The position numbers were made by a program, and so were the translations under genes. Source: Ooceraea biroi (taxonomy: Eukaryota; Arthropoda; Insecta; Hymenoptera; Formicidae). Taken from it: a stretch of 64,000 nucleotides of DNA. Each line of letters begins with the position of its first letter. Within the stretch, counting starts at the first letter, position 1. Shown piece by piece: positions 48,352-60,790 of the stretch. Below the pieces are notes generated by a model. It had not been told where the DNA came from, did no database searches, and saw only the letters and a list, made by a program, of their open reading frames with translations. Where the stretch lies: positions 10,095,787-10,159,786 of the forward strand of contig NC_039514.1 of NCBI RefSeq assembly GCF_003672135.1, given 5' to 3'.

Positions 48352-49121
48352 ATGATGCTTCGTCGATGCAATCAATATAGATTCGAGATTCCAGATGGAC
48401 TTATTCGCAATTTCTACTCGAGGTATGCGTGGCAAAATTTCATACAATTTACCGTCGCCCCAGTTCTACCGTTATTTCCGCTTGATTTCTGCCGCTCAAG
48501 CGGCGTTACTTACTCGCCGGCAGACGCGCGCGAGTTATGCGTCCACGAGCGTTCTGGAGCCGAGGCTCGCGGGCGAGCTATGGTAATGCGCGAGGGACAC
48601 GGGCTTATACACGAGGAGACCTGCACGGATACCTGGGATAAGCGTTCCAGGAGACGATGCCTCCGGCCGCAGGACCGTGTGAGTACGCTCCGCATCAAAA
48701 GGGACCTACCGCCCATGCAGAGGAAAATGGCCGGATCGTCGAATAATCGACGATTCTGCACGGAACATTTCCGAGATCAAGTGCACGCTCGCGTGCTTCT
48801 TCGACGTGCGGAATCCTCGTGGAATCCTCGCGGAATCCGATACCACGCGGTCACGATAAACCGATGATAAATTATACATCTTTTTGACAACTTTATCTTT
48901 ATTATTGCCAGTGGCGCGTGATAGATTTATTCCTGCGCGAACATAAATCTGTCAAGGGATTAGAAATTTCATTAGAAATACATCAGCGATTAGATCTTTA
49001 CGTTCTCCGCGCGTTTGACTCCATCGCCGGGGAAGCATTTATTAAAGCACGCTTTCATCGCACGATGCGCCTGTACGCGCGCAAAGCAAATGCAATGCAA
49101 ATTAATTACGCAATCAATTAA
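48352..49121 (+). CDS. Hypothetical two-exon gene candidate
   Basis: An unusually long frame is open from 48088 to 48867 in DNA that is not simple or strongly biased. Its first ATG codons are at 48352 (AACATGATG, a fair insect start context). At 48679 a GTGAGT donor follows CGT at a codon boundary. A 233-nt gap, typical of short insect introns, ends with TTGCCAG at 48911, with a TTGAC branch-like motif about 27 nt before it. The frame from 48912 is in phase and runs 69 codons to TAA at 49119-49121. The product would be about 178 residues (109 plus 69), with Tyr/Phe/Trp-containing, mixed-charge sequence such as FYSRYAWQNF and later LEISLEIHQRLDLYVL. No family is recognised, and there is no AATAAA close downstream. 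The frame also stays open unspliced to 48867. Chance remains likely. Confidence 0.2.
48679..48911 (+). other. Putative 233-nt intron
   Basis: Starts GTGAGT and ends TTATTGCCAG. Phase 0 on both sides. Supports the two-exon reading only if transcription is shown. Confidence 0.2.
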
Positions 49122-50410
49122 GTATAGATTGTCTCGTTAAATCGACCCTATCATTTGATTTGGCGTTATCAAGGGAGGGTAATTTGTACCTTTCGAAAAA
49201 CGCATTATTTAATATAGCGTAACCCTCGTAAATTTGCATAAGTGGCACTCGCTGTACTCTTTAATCTTTAAAGCAAAGTGCTAATGTGCACCGCTGATGA
49301 AACCTCGGGCACATTCCCGGTCCTTTTTTTTCGCACGTCCGAACGAGCGAACGTTGAAGCTACGAGTCGCTCTCGAAGCGAGCAACGAGCGCGCGCGTCT
49401 TTAACGTCCCGCGGACCTCGTGCTCCTGTTGTTCGCATTAGCGACGATCAAAGTACGACACGTTCGATCTTAACGACCTACGGCTTGCCTTTTGAAAGCA
49501 CAGCCTCTATTAATAACGATAATCGCGCCTCCAACGTCCGCATTTTTCCTCCCAAAAGTACAGTCGCGCTCATCGACATCAACACGCTCGATAATTTCCA
49601 GCAGAAGTTTCAAGCAAGAACATTCAACTTTGAATATTTCTGGTGAACATGGGCGCTTATCAGTTTCTCTTTCTTCTTTAATTCACGCTGTCAAAATTCA
49701 ACGGATCAATCTATGTCTTCGAGATTAAGAGAACCAAATAATAGGCTCGAGCGTACATAGGATCATCCGATCATCAAAAATTCTCAGATCTCGTCTGATC
49801 TTGAAGATGAACCTTCGAGGTTTTCATATTCAGGACTCTTGGCAACACGGAATGCGTCACGGCGGGGTCAGTTGTTGTCAGACAGCAGCCGGCCGACCTG
49901 GCACTCTTGCGGGTGGCTGTACGCCAAGAGAAGAAGGTGGACAAGTTGAGTCCTGGGTCTCTCTGAAAGCGTGGGCGGGGCGGAGCACGCATAGCTCCCG
50001 GCCTCTTCTCTCTTCTTGTCCTCCCCCCGCGGTTCCCCCCGGTCGGTTCTCTTCCACCTTCCTCGCTGACACACCACCACCTCGTCCTCCTTCACCTCCT
50101 GCACCTCCTCCTTCTCCTCCTGCTCCTTCAGAGCATGATGTTATATGCACGCTCTCTTTCTCTCTCCGCACTGCACTCCGCGCAGCCTGGGTCCCCCTTT
50201 CTCGTTTCCCCACGCGCACCCCCTTCATCCCCCGCGCGAGCGCTCGTTTTACTTCCACCTTGTATCCACCAGCGTTCCACTCCCGTTTTTCTCTCTTTGT
50301 TGTCTTGCCCCGTCCACGCTAGGATCCCGAGGATGACGTCGAGGCTTTAATGCTTCTAGGGCATGCACGCGCGCGTATGCGTGCGCTCTAGGTACGTGTA
50401 CGTGTGCACA
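49122..50410. other. Non-coding stretch
   Basis: AT-rich at first (to about 49270), then mixed. From 50017 to 50135 the plus strand is rich in CCT, CTC and CTG triplets. Chance frames follow that tract, giving Pro/Ser-rich peptides. No gene is recognised. Confidence 0.55.
50080..50135 (+). repeat. CCT/CTC/CTG triplet-rich tract
   Basis: Imperfect pyrimidine triplets (CCTCCTTCTCCTCCTGCTCC-type). The minus strand reads as purine-rich GAG repeats. Confidence 0.65.
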
Positions 50411-50598
50411 CGGGGTGTTCCAGATACGCCATATTCGACCGCAGGTCGCGGGGTATACCCGTGAAACCTCCCGATCCCAGTCCGTTAAAGATCGCGATCG
50501 TCGTGTCGGGAAAACGAGACTGCGGCCCGTCATCCGGTAACGTCTACGTGGAACCACAGTGTACGCCCATTTCGCCCGTATCGTGCCTGGACACCCCG
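50411..50598. mobile_element. Short MITE-like element, 188 bp
   Basis: The left end reads CGGGGTGTTCCAGATACG. The right end, reverse complemented, reads CGGGGTGTCCAGGCACGATA. The first eight bases match exactly and the rest match with small gaps. The right flank is TA; the left flank is CA, as if a TA duplication had decayed. The ends resemble the CAGGGTGTCC start of the mariner at 9334, so an origin in the same superfamily is likely but inferred. There is no coding content. Confidence 0.5.
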
Positions 50599-51180
50599 TA
50601 TATGTATCTAAATACGTGGTAGTGCTGGACGAGAGGCAGATTACACGTTGAGCCCACCCGTCACCTAGCCGCGGGTCGTCTCTCTTTCCCTGCCCCCTGC
50701 TCACCCCCGTCGCTGTTTCTTTCTCCGTGTCTGCGAGACACAGATCGTCCCAAACGTCGAGGAAGCTCCCTGGAGGAAGCTCCGGGACGCGTCCGGCGTG
50801 CCCCTCTCCTCCCCTCCCTTCTGCCCTCTTGTTCGCGGGCAGCGGCCCGTGTTACCCTGGGCGATCATGCCGTCGAAGTGCATCGCGCACCGCAGGCTAA
50901 GGTCGGCAATTAACTGTTACGCCATACGCGGAGGAGGATGAGGAGGAGGGAAAGGGACACCGGGGGATGGGAGGAGCAGGACAGCGGCGATGTTGAACGC
51001 CTTCTCCCTTCCCGGTCATCTAATAAGATTCGCTTCGAGATACAATGTGTTACACGTGCGATACACGGGCCGCCGCATCGGTCAGCCGTAACACGACCGG
51101 GGCTCGTCGTTCTCCGTGTAAAATGCAGCCAAGGAGTCGACCGCGGTTTCTCGGAAAGTATATCGGAGCACCGTCTCCCG
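50599..51180. other. Non-coding stretch
   Basis: Pyrimidine-rich patches and GGA-rich patches. No gene is recognised before the pyrimidine tract that starts at about 51181. Confidence 0.5.
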
Positions 51181-51612
51181 CCCTTTCTCTCTCTCTCTCT
51201 CTGTTTCTTTCTGTCTTACTTGTATCTATCTGTTTCCCTCTGGTCTCCTTTTCCTCGGAACGCGCTCGGAACGTATTATCGCGTGCACGCGGAAACGGCA
51301 GGCGTGGCGAGCGAAGAGCACGTCGACGTGGCCCCGGACGATTTATATCCCCATGCAGATGCGCACGGCATTCTCGCCGAGTCTCGGAAGTGTGCTAAGA
51401 GTTCTATTTACATTGCGAGCGCCGTCGCGTTGTATAACACGGAGTATCTTGGAATTATTGCCGCTTCCGGCGAGCGATCGATAGACTCTGAATCCATCCT
51501 GTTCGGCGCGAGATTGAAATTAATTCATTGCAAGCGCGATGTCAATGATACTTCGGCGACAAACTGTGAACCTCAATTTCAACAAGAAAATTTATTCCAC
51601 TAGAAAAATAAA
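51181..51612 (+). CDS. Candidate 3'-terminal coding exon (51302-51603), hypothetical
   Basis: A pyrimidine tract (51181-51260) is followed by a stretch with no AG dinucleotide until GGCAG at 51300-51301, an AG-exclusion zone of the kind seen before real acceptors. From 51302 a frame runs 100 codons to TAG at 51601-51603, and AATAAA lies at 51607-51612. The frame has many G-first codons, balanced acidic and basic residues, and segments such as VASEEHVDVAPDD and IYIASAVALYNTEYLGII. No family is recognised. The frame is open further upstream to 50938, so the true start of the exon is uncertain. No matching donor upstream has been fixed. Confidence 0.22.
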
Positions 51613-53911
51613 AATTATAATTATAATTATCACAAAAACGCGGTATTGGATGACGCAACTGTCGTTGATCCAGGGATCAATCACATCAATCACAGAGGAA
51701 ACTTAAGTTAGACCCCCCGCAGGGAACGCGTTATACTTTAGCAAGATGGTTGCCAGTCGAGAGAGGGGCTCTTGCACGTTTGCACGGGTCGCGCGTTTCG
51801 GTCGCGGATCCGCAACCACGGCGAGTACGATAGCATCGCGAGGTTCCCGGCGCGGTGCGGTTGGAGAACAGCTGATCGCTCGATCGCGGCTCTCGACGCC
51901 GCGGCCTCGCGTGCCACGCGAACCGTCGAGCCGTGGTCGAGCCGTAGCGGAGCCACACCGGCGCGATTACGCAATTAACATTCGGTTTAATTACCCCGCG
52001 CCTGGAGCTTAACGGCTAGGCAAGCGAATCCGTCTTGCCCCGGTCAGCGCGCGCTCGCTCGCTAGCTCGCGGCTCCTTCTTACCGCGGCGCGGGTGTAAC
52101 GCTCGTAGGTTCTCGTGTTGCACCTCGTTAGCCGGGCAACACCTGGCCCCCTTCGTGAAGCTTCGTCTATTTATACGCGGTGCGCGATTGCGCCGGAATG
52201 GATCGCGAGCGTGACGCGCGTCGCGGAACGCTGCGGACGCTGTTCCGCTTCCGTCTTTGGTATTCACAATCCCCGTTTTCCTGCGTTTCTGCGTGTTCAT
52301 CGAGACTGGACGCGTCGCGGTTGAGAAAGAGAAGAAAAAGGGAGAGGAGGAGAGGCGGAGGAAGAAGAGGCTTTGCAGCCACGACGACCCCAAAGCGCGG
52401 ACTGGATCGCGATCGTCTCGCAGCTGCGCGGCGCAGTAAGAAAGACCCCGAAATCGCTATTGCTGCATTAATGCTGATGGATACCGCCGGGATAAGATGT
52501 GACCTTTGGTACATCGAGAGCGAGCTGAATAAAGCGAGTTAGCCCAGCGACTTGGGTAATCCGCGCCGACAGAAGTTGCGCCAGTCCGGGCCGCGGTTCC
52601 CCTCTTCACTGCCCCTGAGCCGGTTGCAGTCCGATACGCCGTGGCGCGCGATGGTTTCGGTAATAATTGTGAAAATCACGAGCTCACGATCTTAATTGGC
52701 GACGACGGACAGCGGCCGGTCAGCCGGCGCGGCGGGGGGAGGAACCGAGAAACGATCGGCGTCGTAGCCGCGCCGCGAGTCGCCGCAAGCACAATCTACG
52801 ATCTACCTCTGGCAGCGTTGCCCCCATGTAAAATAAAATGCAAAACGATCGCGCTCACGTACCGATCCCTCGTACGCCTTCTTGGGGTAGGAAGGGGCGG
52901 GGGTACTGAATCGAGTTAAGGATACGGGAGATAACGATTACAGCGATCTAAGGCTCTCAAGCGAGGAGCAAAAATTCTTGATTAAAATGTGCGTTGCGGC
53001 ACGTCCTTCCGTTAATATCGTGCGCGTAGCGCATGGCGCGCCGTTCAACAGCGCGCTCCGCTCGGAACGGCGGGGATAATCGCGGTGAAAGGGCCGTCGT
53101 GGACGTTAATAAAATCGTCGGCCTGTCCTATCCTGTTCCAAAAGAATTTCATATTCCCGGCCGCGTCTCTTGACTCTCTCCTGGAAATGATTACCGAGAA
53201 TATGCGGAGCGCGAATGCATCTCTCGCATATCGCCCGCGCTGACGTTTTAATTCCGCGAGTGGCCGGCGCGCGCTCGCTTGCGCCGATGCGGGATAATCG
53301 TGGCCGCGGCCGTAACGAATCGTTCGTCTAAAGCTAGACGACTGTCCTCGCGGCCCCGGTAATTTTCTCGCTCCGAACGTGAGCCCGCGGGCCCCGCCGC
53401 GAACGACGCCGCGGCGGAATCGCGCTCGGCGGAGCCGCCAGTCGCCAGAGCAGAAGACGAGAAGAGATCCTCGATCTGTATTACGTTAACTGAGAAACCG
53501 TCACGGCGAGTTCGTTGCCAAGGAAGACAGAGAAAAAGAGAGAAAGAAAGAGAAAGAGAGATGGATAGAGTCTCGCGACCGGCGGGGGCCCCCCTCTGAC
53601 GTAATCGAAGAACCCCGGGCAGTCAGATCACAGATTAAACAACACTCGAGTCCTTCTCCTCGATAATTACCCAGGCCGGGGTAATTGCTGCAATCCGGGG
53701 AACGGCACGCAGTTACCCGCGATAATTCACCCAACGGTGATTTCAAGCCAGATTGCCCGGGCAGAAGTTACGTTATACGCGCGCGGGGCCGCGCGCACCA
53801 CCACCAAAGTTGGAATTGGTTGCGGCAGAAATTGTAGGAAGGCGGAGGGGGAGAGAGGGACCCCTCTTGTGCCGTTCTCACACAGGGTCGCCATCGCCCA
53901 TCCAATCTCCG

Positions 53912-53922
53912 CCCCCCCCCCC
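53912..53922 (+). repeat. Poly-C run (C11)
   Basis: Eleven consecutive C on the plus strand. Confidence 0.85.
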
Positions 53923-54233
53923 GTCTGCATCTACCTATTTTCTCCGCGCGACCCGCGTAACGCAATCGTCGAAATCGACTGATGTGCGCGTTCGCACCTG
54001 ACGCGACGCGTATATCTGCGCGGGAGACGATGCTCGCGTGATGAACTCGCGAAGATACTTGTCGGGGTGCAATTGCGAGGGTGCCGGAGCGTGATGGTAC
54101 GCACTCTTCTTGAGAAATGAGGCTCGGATAGGCGCCGCGTTCGCGTGAATCTCTGCGGCAATTTTCTGCGCCGAGAAAAAGTCGACGTCTCGGGATAAAA
54201 TGTAAAGTAGGCGTGGAGAGAAAAAGAAAGAAA

Positions 54234-54250
54234 AGAGAGAGAGAGAGAGA
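54234..54250 (+). repeat. GA microsatellite
   Basis: About eight GA units within a longer purine tract (about 54214-54265). Confidence 0.85.
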
Positions 54251-54633
54251 AAAGAAAAACGGGAGGGTGAAAGCGGGATAAACGGCGACGTGGATGGAAC
54301 TAGAATGGCTCGGACGAACCGGGGACATGACAGATATGTTGTTCGGCTTTAATTATAGGGGCCCCCACGTGTGTGAGTGATGTATCTCACGCGAGCACCG
54401 CCGCTCCCCCCCCGTTCGTCTACCACGACATCGTGGTGCGTTTCGAAAAAGGAGAGACCGCGCCACGACCCTCTCTCTCTTTCATCTTTCTCTTTCGCCG
54501 CGCCGGTAAGGCACCTCGATCGATCCTCGCGCTAATATATTCAGTCCCCGAAGGACACCCCACCCCTCAGAAGACAATATTTTCGGGTTCGGCTTGGTCA
54601 TCAGTTTGTAATTAAAAGTTCTCCCCCATCTCT

Positions 54634-54656
54634 CGGGGTCCGCCGGTGGGACCCCG
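54634..54656. repeat. Perfect 8-bp GC-rich hairpin
   Basis: CGGGGTCC and GGACCCCG flank GCCGGTG. Confidence 0.5.
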
Positions 54657-55663
54657 TGTCATTATTTTGAGCCGCGCGGCGCCAGGATCCAGTATCTCAT
54701 CCTTCCCGCCGAAGCGCGGCGCGGGGACGCGATGTACCGGGTGTCGAGGAAGAAGGGCACGGTCCTCCCGGAGCGGGGGCACCGTTCCCGGCGAGCGAAG
54801 CGTGACGCGCGATCGAAGCCGGGCGTCTTCCGAAATTAACGGCGCGATTAATCGGCGCCGATGTTCTGCGCGTAATTGCCCCGGCATTACGCCCGGCATG
54901 ATTGCGCGGCATGATTACTAATTAACGCGCTGTATCCGTCGATTAACCGGTCGCTCGATTACGCCAACGATCGACAATCGAGGAAGGGGCTGAGCGTCCG
55001 ATTTCATCGCTGGTCGAAACGAGCGTCTCGGTTACGCGACGCGTCCCGAGCTGACCGCGACGGTAACCGACGGTTAATTATCCCGATACCGATTTCACGC
55101 TAAATTCATCAGCGCTCGTACCCGGCCAAGTCCAGATGAGATGGCAAGAACGGGTGTAATACTCGTCCGACACCGATTGTACCAGCCCGCGCGGCGTTTA
55201 ATTAACACCGACGCCACTAATACGGCTGATACCGGATGACCGGATTAAGAATCGCTGTTGTGCAAATTTGCGAATGATAATAGACCGTTTAACGCGAGTC
55301 GTGGATCGAGTCGCCTTGCGTTCACGTCGACAATGATCGTACTCGAGGACTCGCTAATCAGACTGCACGAGTGGATTCCACGCGCAAATCCGCGGCATCG
55401 AGAGACTCGCGGCACCCGGTATAGAAAATCACGTAGGTGCGTGTCTAGAGACCTTTTTTTAGAGGCGTATAGAGAGATGGGCGGAATGCCGGCCGCGTTT
55501 TATTTACGGCCACTGGGACAGTTTTTAATTTGTTCTCCCTCGGGAGAGGTGGGTCTCCCTAGAGAGGCGGGGGACGCGGAGGAACGAGAAGAGGACCGCG
55601 CTCTGTCCGGTCTTTAAGGAGTTTTCGACCTGTTGGTCGTTAGAGCCCGAGGAGGCGTTTCTA

Positions 55664-55685
55664 CGGTCCCCTGGCACTGGGACCG
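55664..55685. repeat. Perfect 7-bp hairpin
   Basis: CGGTCCC and GGGACCG flank CTGGCACT. Confidence 0.45.
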
Positions 55686-58600
55686 ACAGGAGACAGACGG
55701 TGAGGGGGACCCGGGGGCCCGTAGAGGTGGCGGCGACCGACGCTAATAAATCCTTAATTATAATTGCGCGGACGCGTGACGGGAATAACTCTCTGATTTA
55801 ATTATTGGATCGACGGCTGTTGTCGGTCCGGCCGATTAGTTCCCGAAAATTTCCTCGGAGGGGCACCAGAGACGGCGCCGAGGTCAGGGGTCGCTCGCCG
55901 CGCGCGTTATCGCTATCTTTATGTTTGTGAAATTTGTCGCGAGTGATATACATGCGAAAGCAAGCGGCCCGTGCGAGATGAGAGAGAAAGTGAAATGCCG
56001 GAGTTTCCATGTCGTCGAATTTACGATCGACTAGGGGTCCATCGGAGTCCAACTTGAATTATCGTAACGAAGGGTGCCCCCAGTACTTCCTCGAGGATAA
56101 AGATGTGATTCGCTCACTTATTAACTTCAAAGCGACATTTATCCTACTTCATTGTCGAAAATCGGGAAAAGCTTTGGTCCCCCCCGTAATTACTTCATCG
56201 CTTCGCATCCACCATCGTCCCCCTTGAGTCACCGGGCACACCGCCCTTCAAGTTTCGCATGTAGCACGAATTTCGGAGAGGATTCTTCCTCAGCCTCTCG
56301 TCCGCCCCCGTCATTAAGCGACACCTTCTTGTCGATCGAGCCAGACGACCTCGGTAACGGCCATAACTGTCTTAATTGCGTGCCCCGAGAACGAAAACGT
56401 GGTCCAACGTGGTTATCCTCGTCGATGAGGGGGCGGAGGGAGAGATACGACCGGAGAGATATGGCAGGCGAATTGTCTTCCTCGTCGATTTCGGGGCCTT
56501 GTCGTCGCCCGTCATGGGTAATTGAGAACGGGTCCACCCGGGGTTCCTCCTTCCTCCCCGCCTCCGGTTTCTACATCCCGGGCGCACGGCTGTTTTTTAT
56601 CATTACCGAGAATTCGGGATCTGTCAAAATGTCCCGGCCGCGGTTGCGTTAATTACGGTCCTCGGGGGCCTCAGCGGAGTCCGGAATAATTATAATAATC
56701 AGCGGGGCACGCCCCTACACCGCGTCCCACCCGGTTCCCTCGTTCGTCTCCCGACTAGAGACGATGGGACGGTCGGACAGATTTTTCGGTATCGTACACG
56801 GTTCGCACAGCCGAGAAAGAGAGAGAACGGAGACGAGAATGACAGGACCGACAGTTGGAGAACGGACAACAGCGAGAAGGAGCGAGAGAATGCGTTATTA
56901 TTCCGCTGTCTCGTTTCCTTCGCCACCTCGGGGGCACATCGCGCGACGCGGGCCCCCGTGACAAGTGGCACCAATCGCGCGCAAAGAAAAAAAACAGAAA
57001 AAGAAAAAATAAAACAAAACCTAAATGCACTCTTAATCGCAACTTATTTTCATACCGGCCAAATCGGAACTGTCGTCTCCGGCATCGTCGTCGTCATCAT
57101 CACGTCAACGTCCTCCTCGTCCCGCCTCGTCGTCGTTGATTCGCGCCCCACGGCTACGACGACGCGAGACGCGATAGATCGATGATCTATCCCGGAGCGA
57201 TCTGTCTCGCTAGACGGGAGAGGAAAAGAGCGGGCGGAGGAGAGAGAGAGAGATCTCTGACGGGACCGGGCCCCGGAGGAACGAGAGGAGGCCTGACCTT
57301 TTCTGTCTACGCTGATTTACGAGCGCCGGCAACGAGCAGAAATCGAACTGGAGCGACGACGGGGCACCTTTAATTACGGACACCAGCTGGCCGGCCAGCC
57401 GAGATCGGTGAACTGCTCGGGATCGTTCGCTGTCGATTTCTCGGCGTGAGGCGAAGCGATAGCCCCGACCGTTACGACGCTTACGGGGGATCGGCTCGTG
57501 GTTTATCGACGCGGAGCCGAAAGCGTAGTGTTATTACCGCGCGGTGATCTGCGGCATCTCCGCACAATTCTTCGCGCCTCGATTAATTCCGCAACAACGA
57601 GATGGTAATGTCTTGGTGGTTAATAAGTGTGTAACGACAGAACGGCGCAGGGTTTCAGATCGCTTCCGTCAGCTGTGTTTTTGTCAATTTCAATATAAAA
57701 TATATTATTCGAGATTTTTGTCGATAATGATACTTTCACGAGTCGATGTGCGAGAGCAAGAAAATGAAAATTCTCTCGTGACGAGTTTTGTTGTGCTGCC
57801 ATGCGTTCCGCGTTCGAGATCGCGAAACCGAATTCCTACAAAATTGTCCCGCCTGATCACCCGATCGCCTGTCTCGCGTAAAAAAGTGGAAAAAAAAGGT
57901 AGAAAAAGAGAAGTTCCGCGTAATTCGCATTCTCTTCACGGACGACGACCTTAATGAAAACCACTGCGCCTCTGTCATTAAGGACCCCGTCTCACCTCAG
58001 CTTGCTTCCTCCCCGCCGTCCCTCTCTCGCCCCTTTGTTTCATTGGCCGGTGTTGTGCGAAGCCCGGGCCCCCTCGCATGGGGAGGGGGCAGCACCTGCG
58101 GGGGTCCGAAACCGTCTGTCATCTCTGAACGACTAATGGTCGCTTCACGCTGCTTCATTATATTTTCTAAATGTAAATTCGTACACGGTCCCAGACTCCC
58201 TCCATCTTCCTCTCTTTCTCGTATAGCGCCCGGAGGCCGGGGGGGTCCTTATAAAACTTGGGACTCTTCCTCGCATTACGACAGACGAGGTCGATGGGGC
58301 GGGGTACGGAGATGGGAGCAGAAGGAGGAGAAGGTGGAGGGTTCAAGAGTGAATCCAGCCGCGGGCTAGAGTCGCGCATCGTTGATTGCAGGCGACAGTT
58401 TATGGTCCTGTCTCGTCCTGCGGACCAATTAGCCCCCTAGCTTCCAAGAAGACCCACTCTTGCGTCCTTCCCTTGCCCCACCTATTCTCTTTCTCTTCGT
58501 CGCTACGCTCCTTTTATCATTTTATGACCGGCGTTAGCGCGCGACCACCGTCTCGACATTCGCACAGAACGCAACCGGTAGACAACGGTAACTTTCACGT

Positions 58601-60492
58601 ATGCTTTATAGTCTGAAATTGTATTATGTCTCGGGACCCTGTGGAAGGGCCTGAGACCTTGCGGTCCCCTCGCGTCGATGAGTATCGCACAAAACGAAAC
58701 GAGAACTTTTTCGCGACGCCACACACCATAAAAAAACAGGAATGAGGAAAGAAATGGTATTGCGACAGTATAAAGAAAAGCATAATAACGCAAATTTAAA
58801 ATATTTCACAATAACTCGAGGTTCTTGTCTCCAAAAATCATACAAAATATTGTGGGCATCCTTAGAAGGACGTTCCGCGGTTTAAAATTTTCTTTTATAG
58901 ACTCGGATGATTTCGTTGATTATGAAACTTTTTTCTTGATCGATTTGTCTGTATTTGTCACTTTAATGACTGGCGCGCACACGCACATACAATGACAGCC
59001 TACCACATGCTGTTTCTCATGTATTAAATGCGAGTCGCGTAACACGTGACAGCAGAAATCCGTCACGAAATTAGCCAGCGCTAAACACGATGCGAATATT
59101 ATCTTCACATTAGTTTGATTGTTCAGGATTTTGTATTCAGCAATTCATTATCGTGGGTTCTTTCCTAAGACGCGGGTATCTCTCTTCAACTGTGACATCT
59201 TTTTTGCACGACTCGATGATGGAACACGTCTCGCGCGCGACTCGAACGCAGACATATGATTTAGAACCATTCGCCAGAATTAATGCCCGATAATAGCGGT
59301 TACAATTACAAACGCGATAATCACGACCCGCGCAACCGCCATTCCACAAAGGACGCTCTTTGTCCGGTTTTCGAACCCGCGGTTCGTCTCAAAACGGCGG
59401 CGACCTTCGCGAGAAATCGGCATGAGTTAATTAGCCGCGCGTTATTATGCAATCGGTTTTGCCGCGTGCATCATCGCGCGAGAGAAAAACGTCGCTCGCG
59501 GCGACAGAAACTACATTGTGTTACCCATAAATTTCCGACGTCGCAAGTCGAGGTTCCCCAGATACGTTCCCCGTCGATCGTGGTACCGGTCTTGTCTTTC
59601 GCAATATCGCGCCAGTAATAAAATGTAGCGTTCTCGCTTCACGTTACGTGCGATTCTCTGGACGGAAGGAGGAGCACCAATACCGAGCCTTGCGTTCAGC
59701 ATCTTTCATTAAATATTATAAATTTCGTAACAAATAAAATTCACCTCTTATCGAGGAAGATATCGAACATTCTTATATTCGAGTCCCCATGATTCGCGAA
59801 GACGTTGCTCTCGGCGCGATTCGCCGGGGGAACGTCTGATACGACGCATTCCTCCGCAATAACCTGTTCCCCAGTCGTCCGCGTTTCTCCGCACGAGACG
59901 CGTCCGTACGTAATCGACGACGTCGCACGGGCTCCATCGCGGCAAGAGGAGGAGGAATTCGTTCGTGGGTAGGAAAAAAGTAAAGAAGAGAGGAAGAGAG
60001 CAAGAGAGAGAAGGCGCGCAGGGCCCGGACGATTGCCCGGAGCGTCGTGGACGATGCGTCGCGGCTATTATGGGGCCCGGGCCTTTTTGCGAGGCGGACC
60101 GATCGGTGGGCCATTGTCTCGAGATGATTGCAACACGTTCGGGGCTGCTTATAATATAGGGACTCGGCGGCCTCCTCCTCTCCCTGCCCTCCTCCCTCTA
60201 TTTCTCTTCGTCTCCGTCCCCCGCCGACTCGTCCCACCGCACGGACCTTGTTGCGTCGGTCCCCGGACCCATACTGGAAGCTGCAGCAGCAGAAGCGATC
60301 CCGAACTCGACCGTAGCACAGAGACACACACGGAAGGGCGGGCACCTGACTGTTCCCTTCATCCTCCTTCCCCCGCTACCTTCTGCGATGGAGAATATGG
60401 ATCCTGGTTAATGGGATCGCCACGGATCTTCGTCCCAGGCCCTTCGGGTTCGCTTCTCGTTCCTTTTTTTTATTTTCAATGTTGCATTCAGG

Positions 60493-60509
60493 GGAGAGAG
60501 AGAGAGAGA
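60493..60509 (+). repeat. GA microsatellite
   Basis: GGAGAGAGAGAGAGAGA, about eight GA units. Confidence 0.85.
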
Positions 60510-60767
60510 CACCATGGTGGACAGATTGATGCAACGAAATTAGCTTTACAATCGTCCGATCGTGAATCATTGCATGTTAAATGATCCATTATTCTTTTTC
60601 GGTCGCTAACTACCCAATGATTATTGAAAAGTATATTTGTAATATATCTCCAAGTTTATTTATTACTTATATTTCTGAAACAACCAACTCGAGCGTAAAA
60701 AAGAGCCGACCAGCATTATCCCACGTGCGATCACCGCACCGCGGATTACGTTGATTCGCGGGAAGTC

Positions 60768-60790
60768 TTTTCAGGTACTTCACCTGAAAA
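60768..60790. repeat. Perfect 9-bp hairpin with acceptor-like ends on both strands
   Basis: TTTTCAGGT and ACCTGAAAA flank ACTTC. Each strand therefore shows a T-rich CAG joined to GT. On the minus strand the tract (CTTCCTTCTTTTTTCAG-like) is better. It is probably coincidental. Confidence 0.4.

Larger units (their letters stand above)
51613..57000. other. Non-coding stretch
   Basis: No gene is recognised. It holds purine tracts (52321-52370, 53526-53561), a C11 run, a GA microsatellite at 54234-54250, two perfect hairpins (54634-54656 and 55664-55685) and CpG-rich DNA. Frames are short, Arg-rich and overlap on both strands. Confidence 0.6.
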
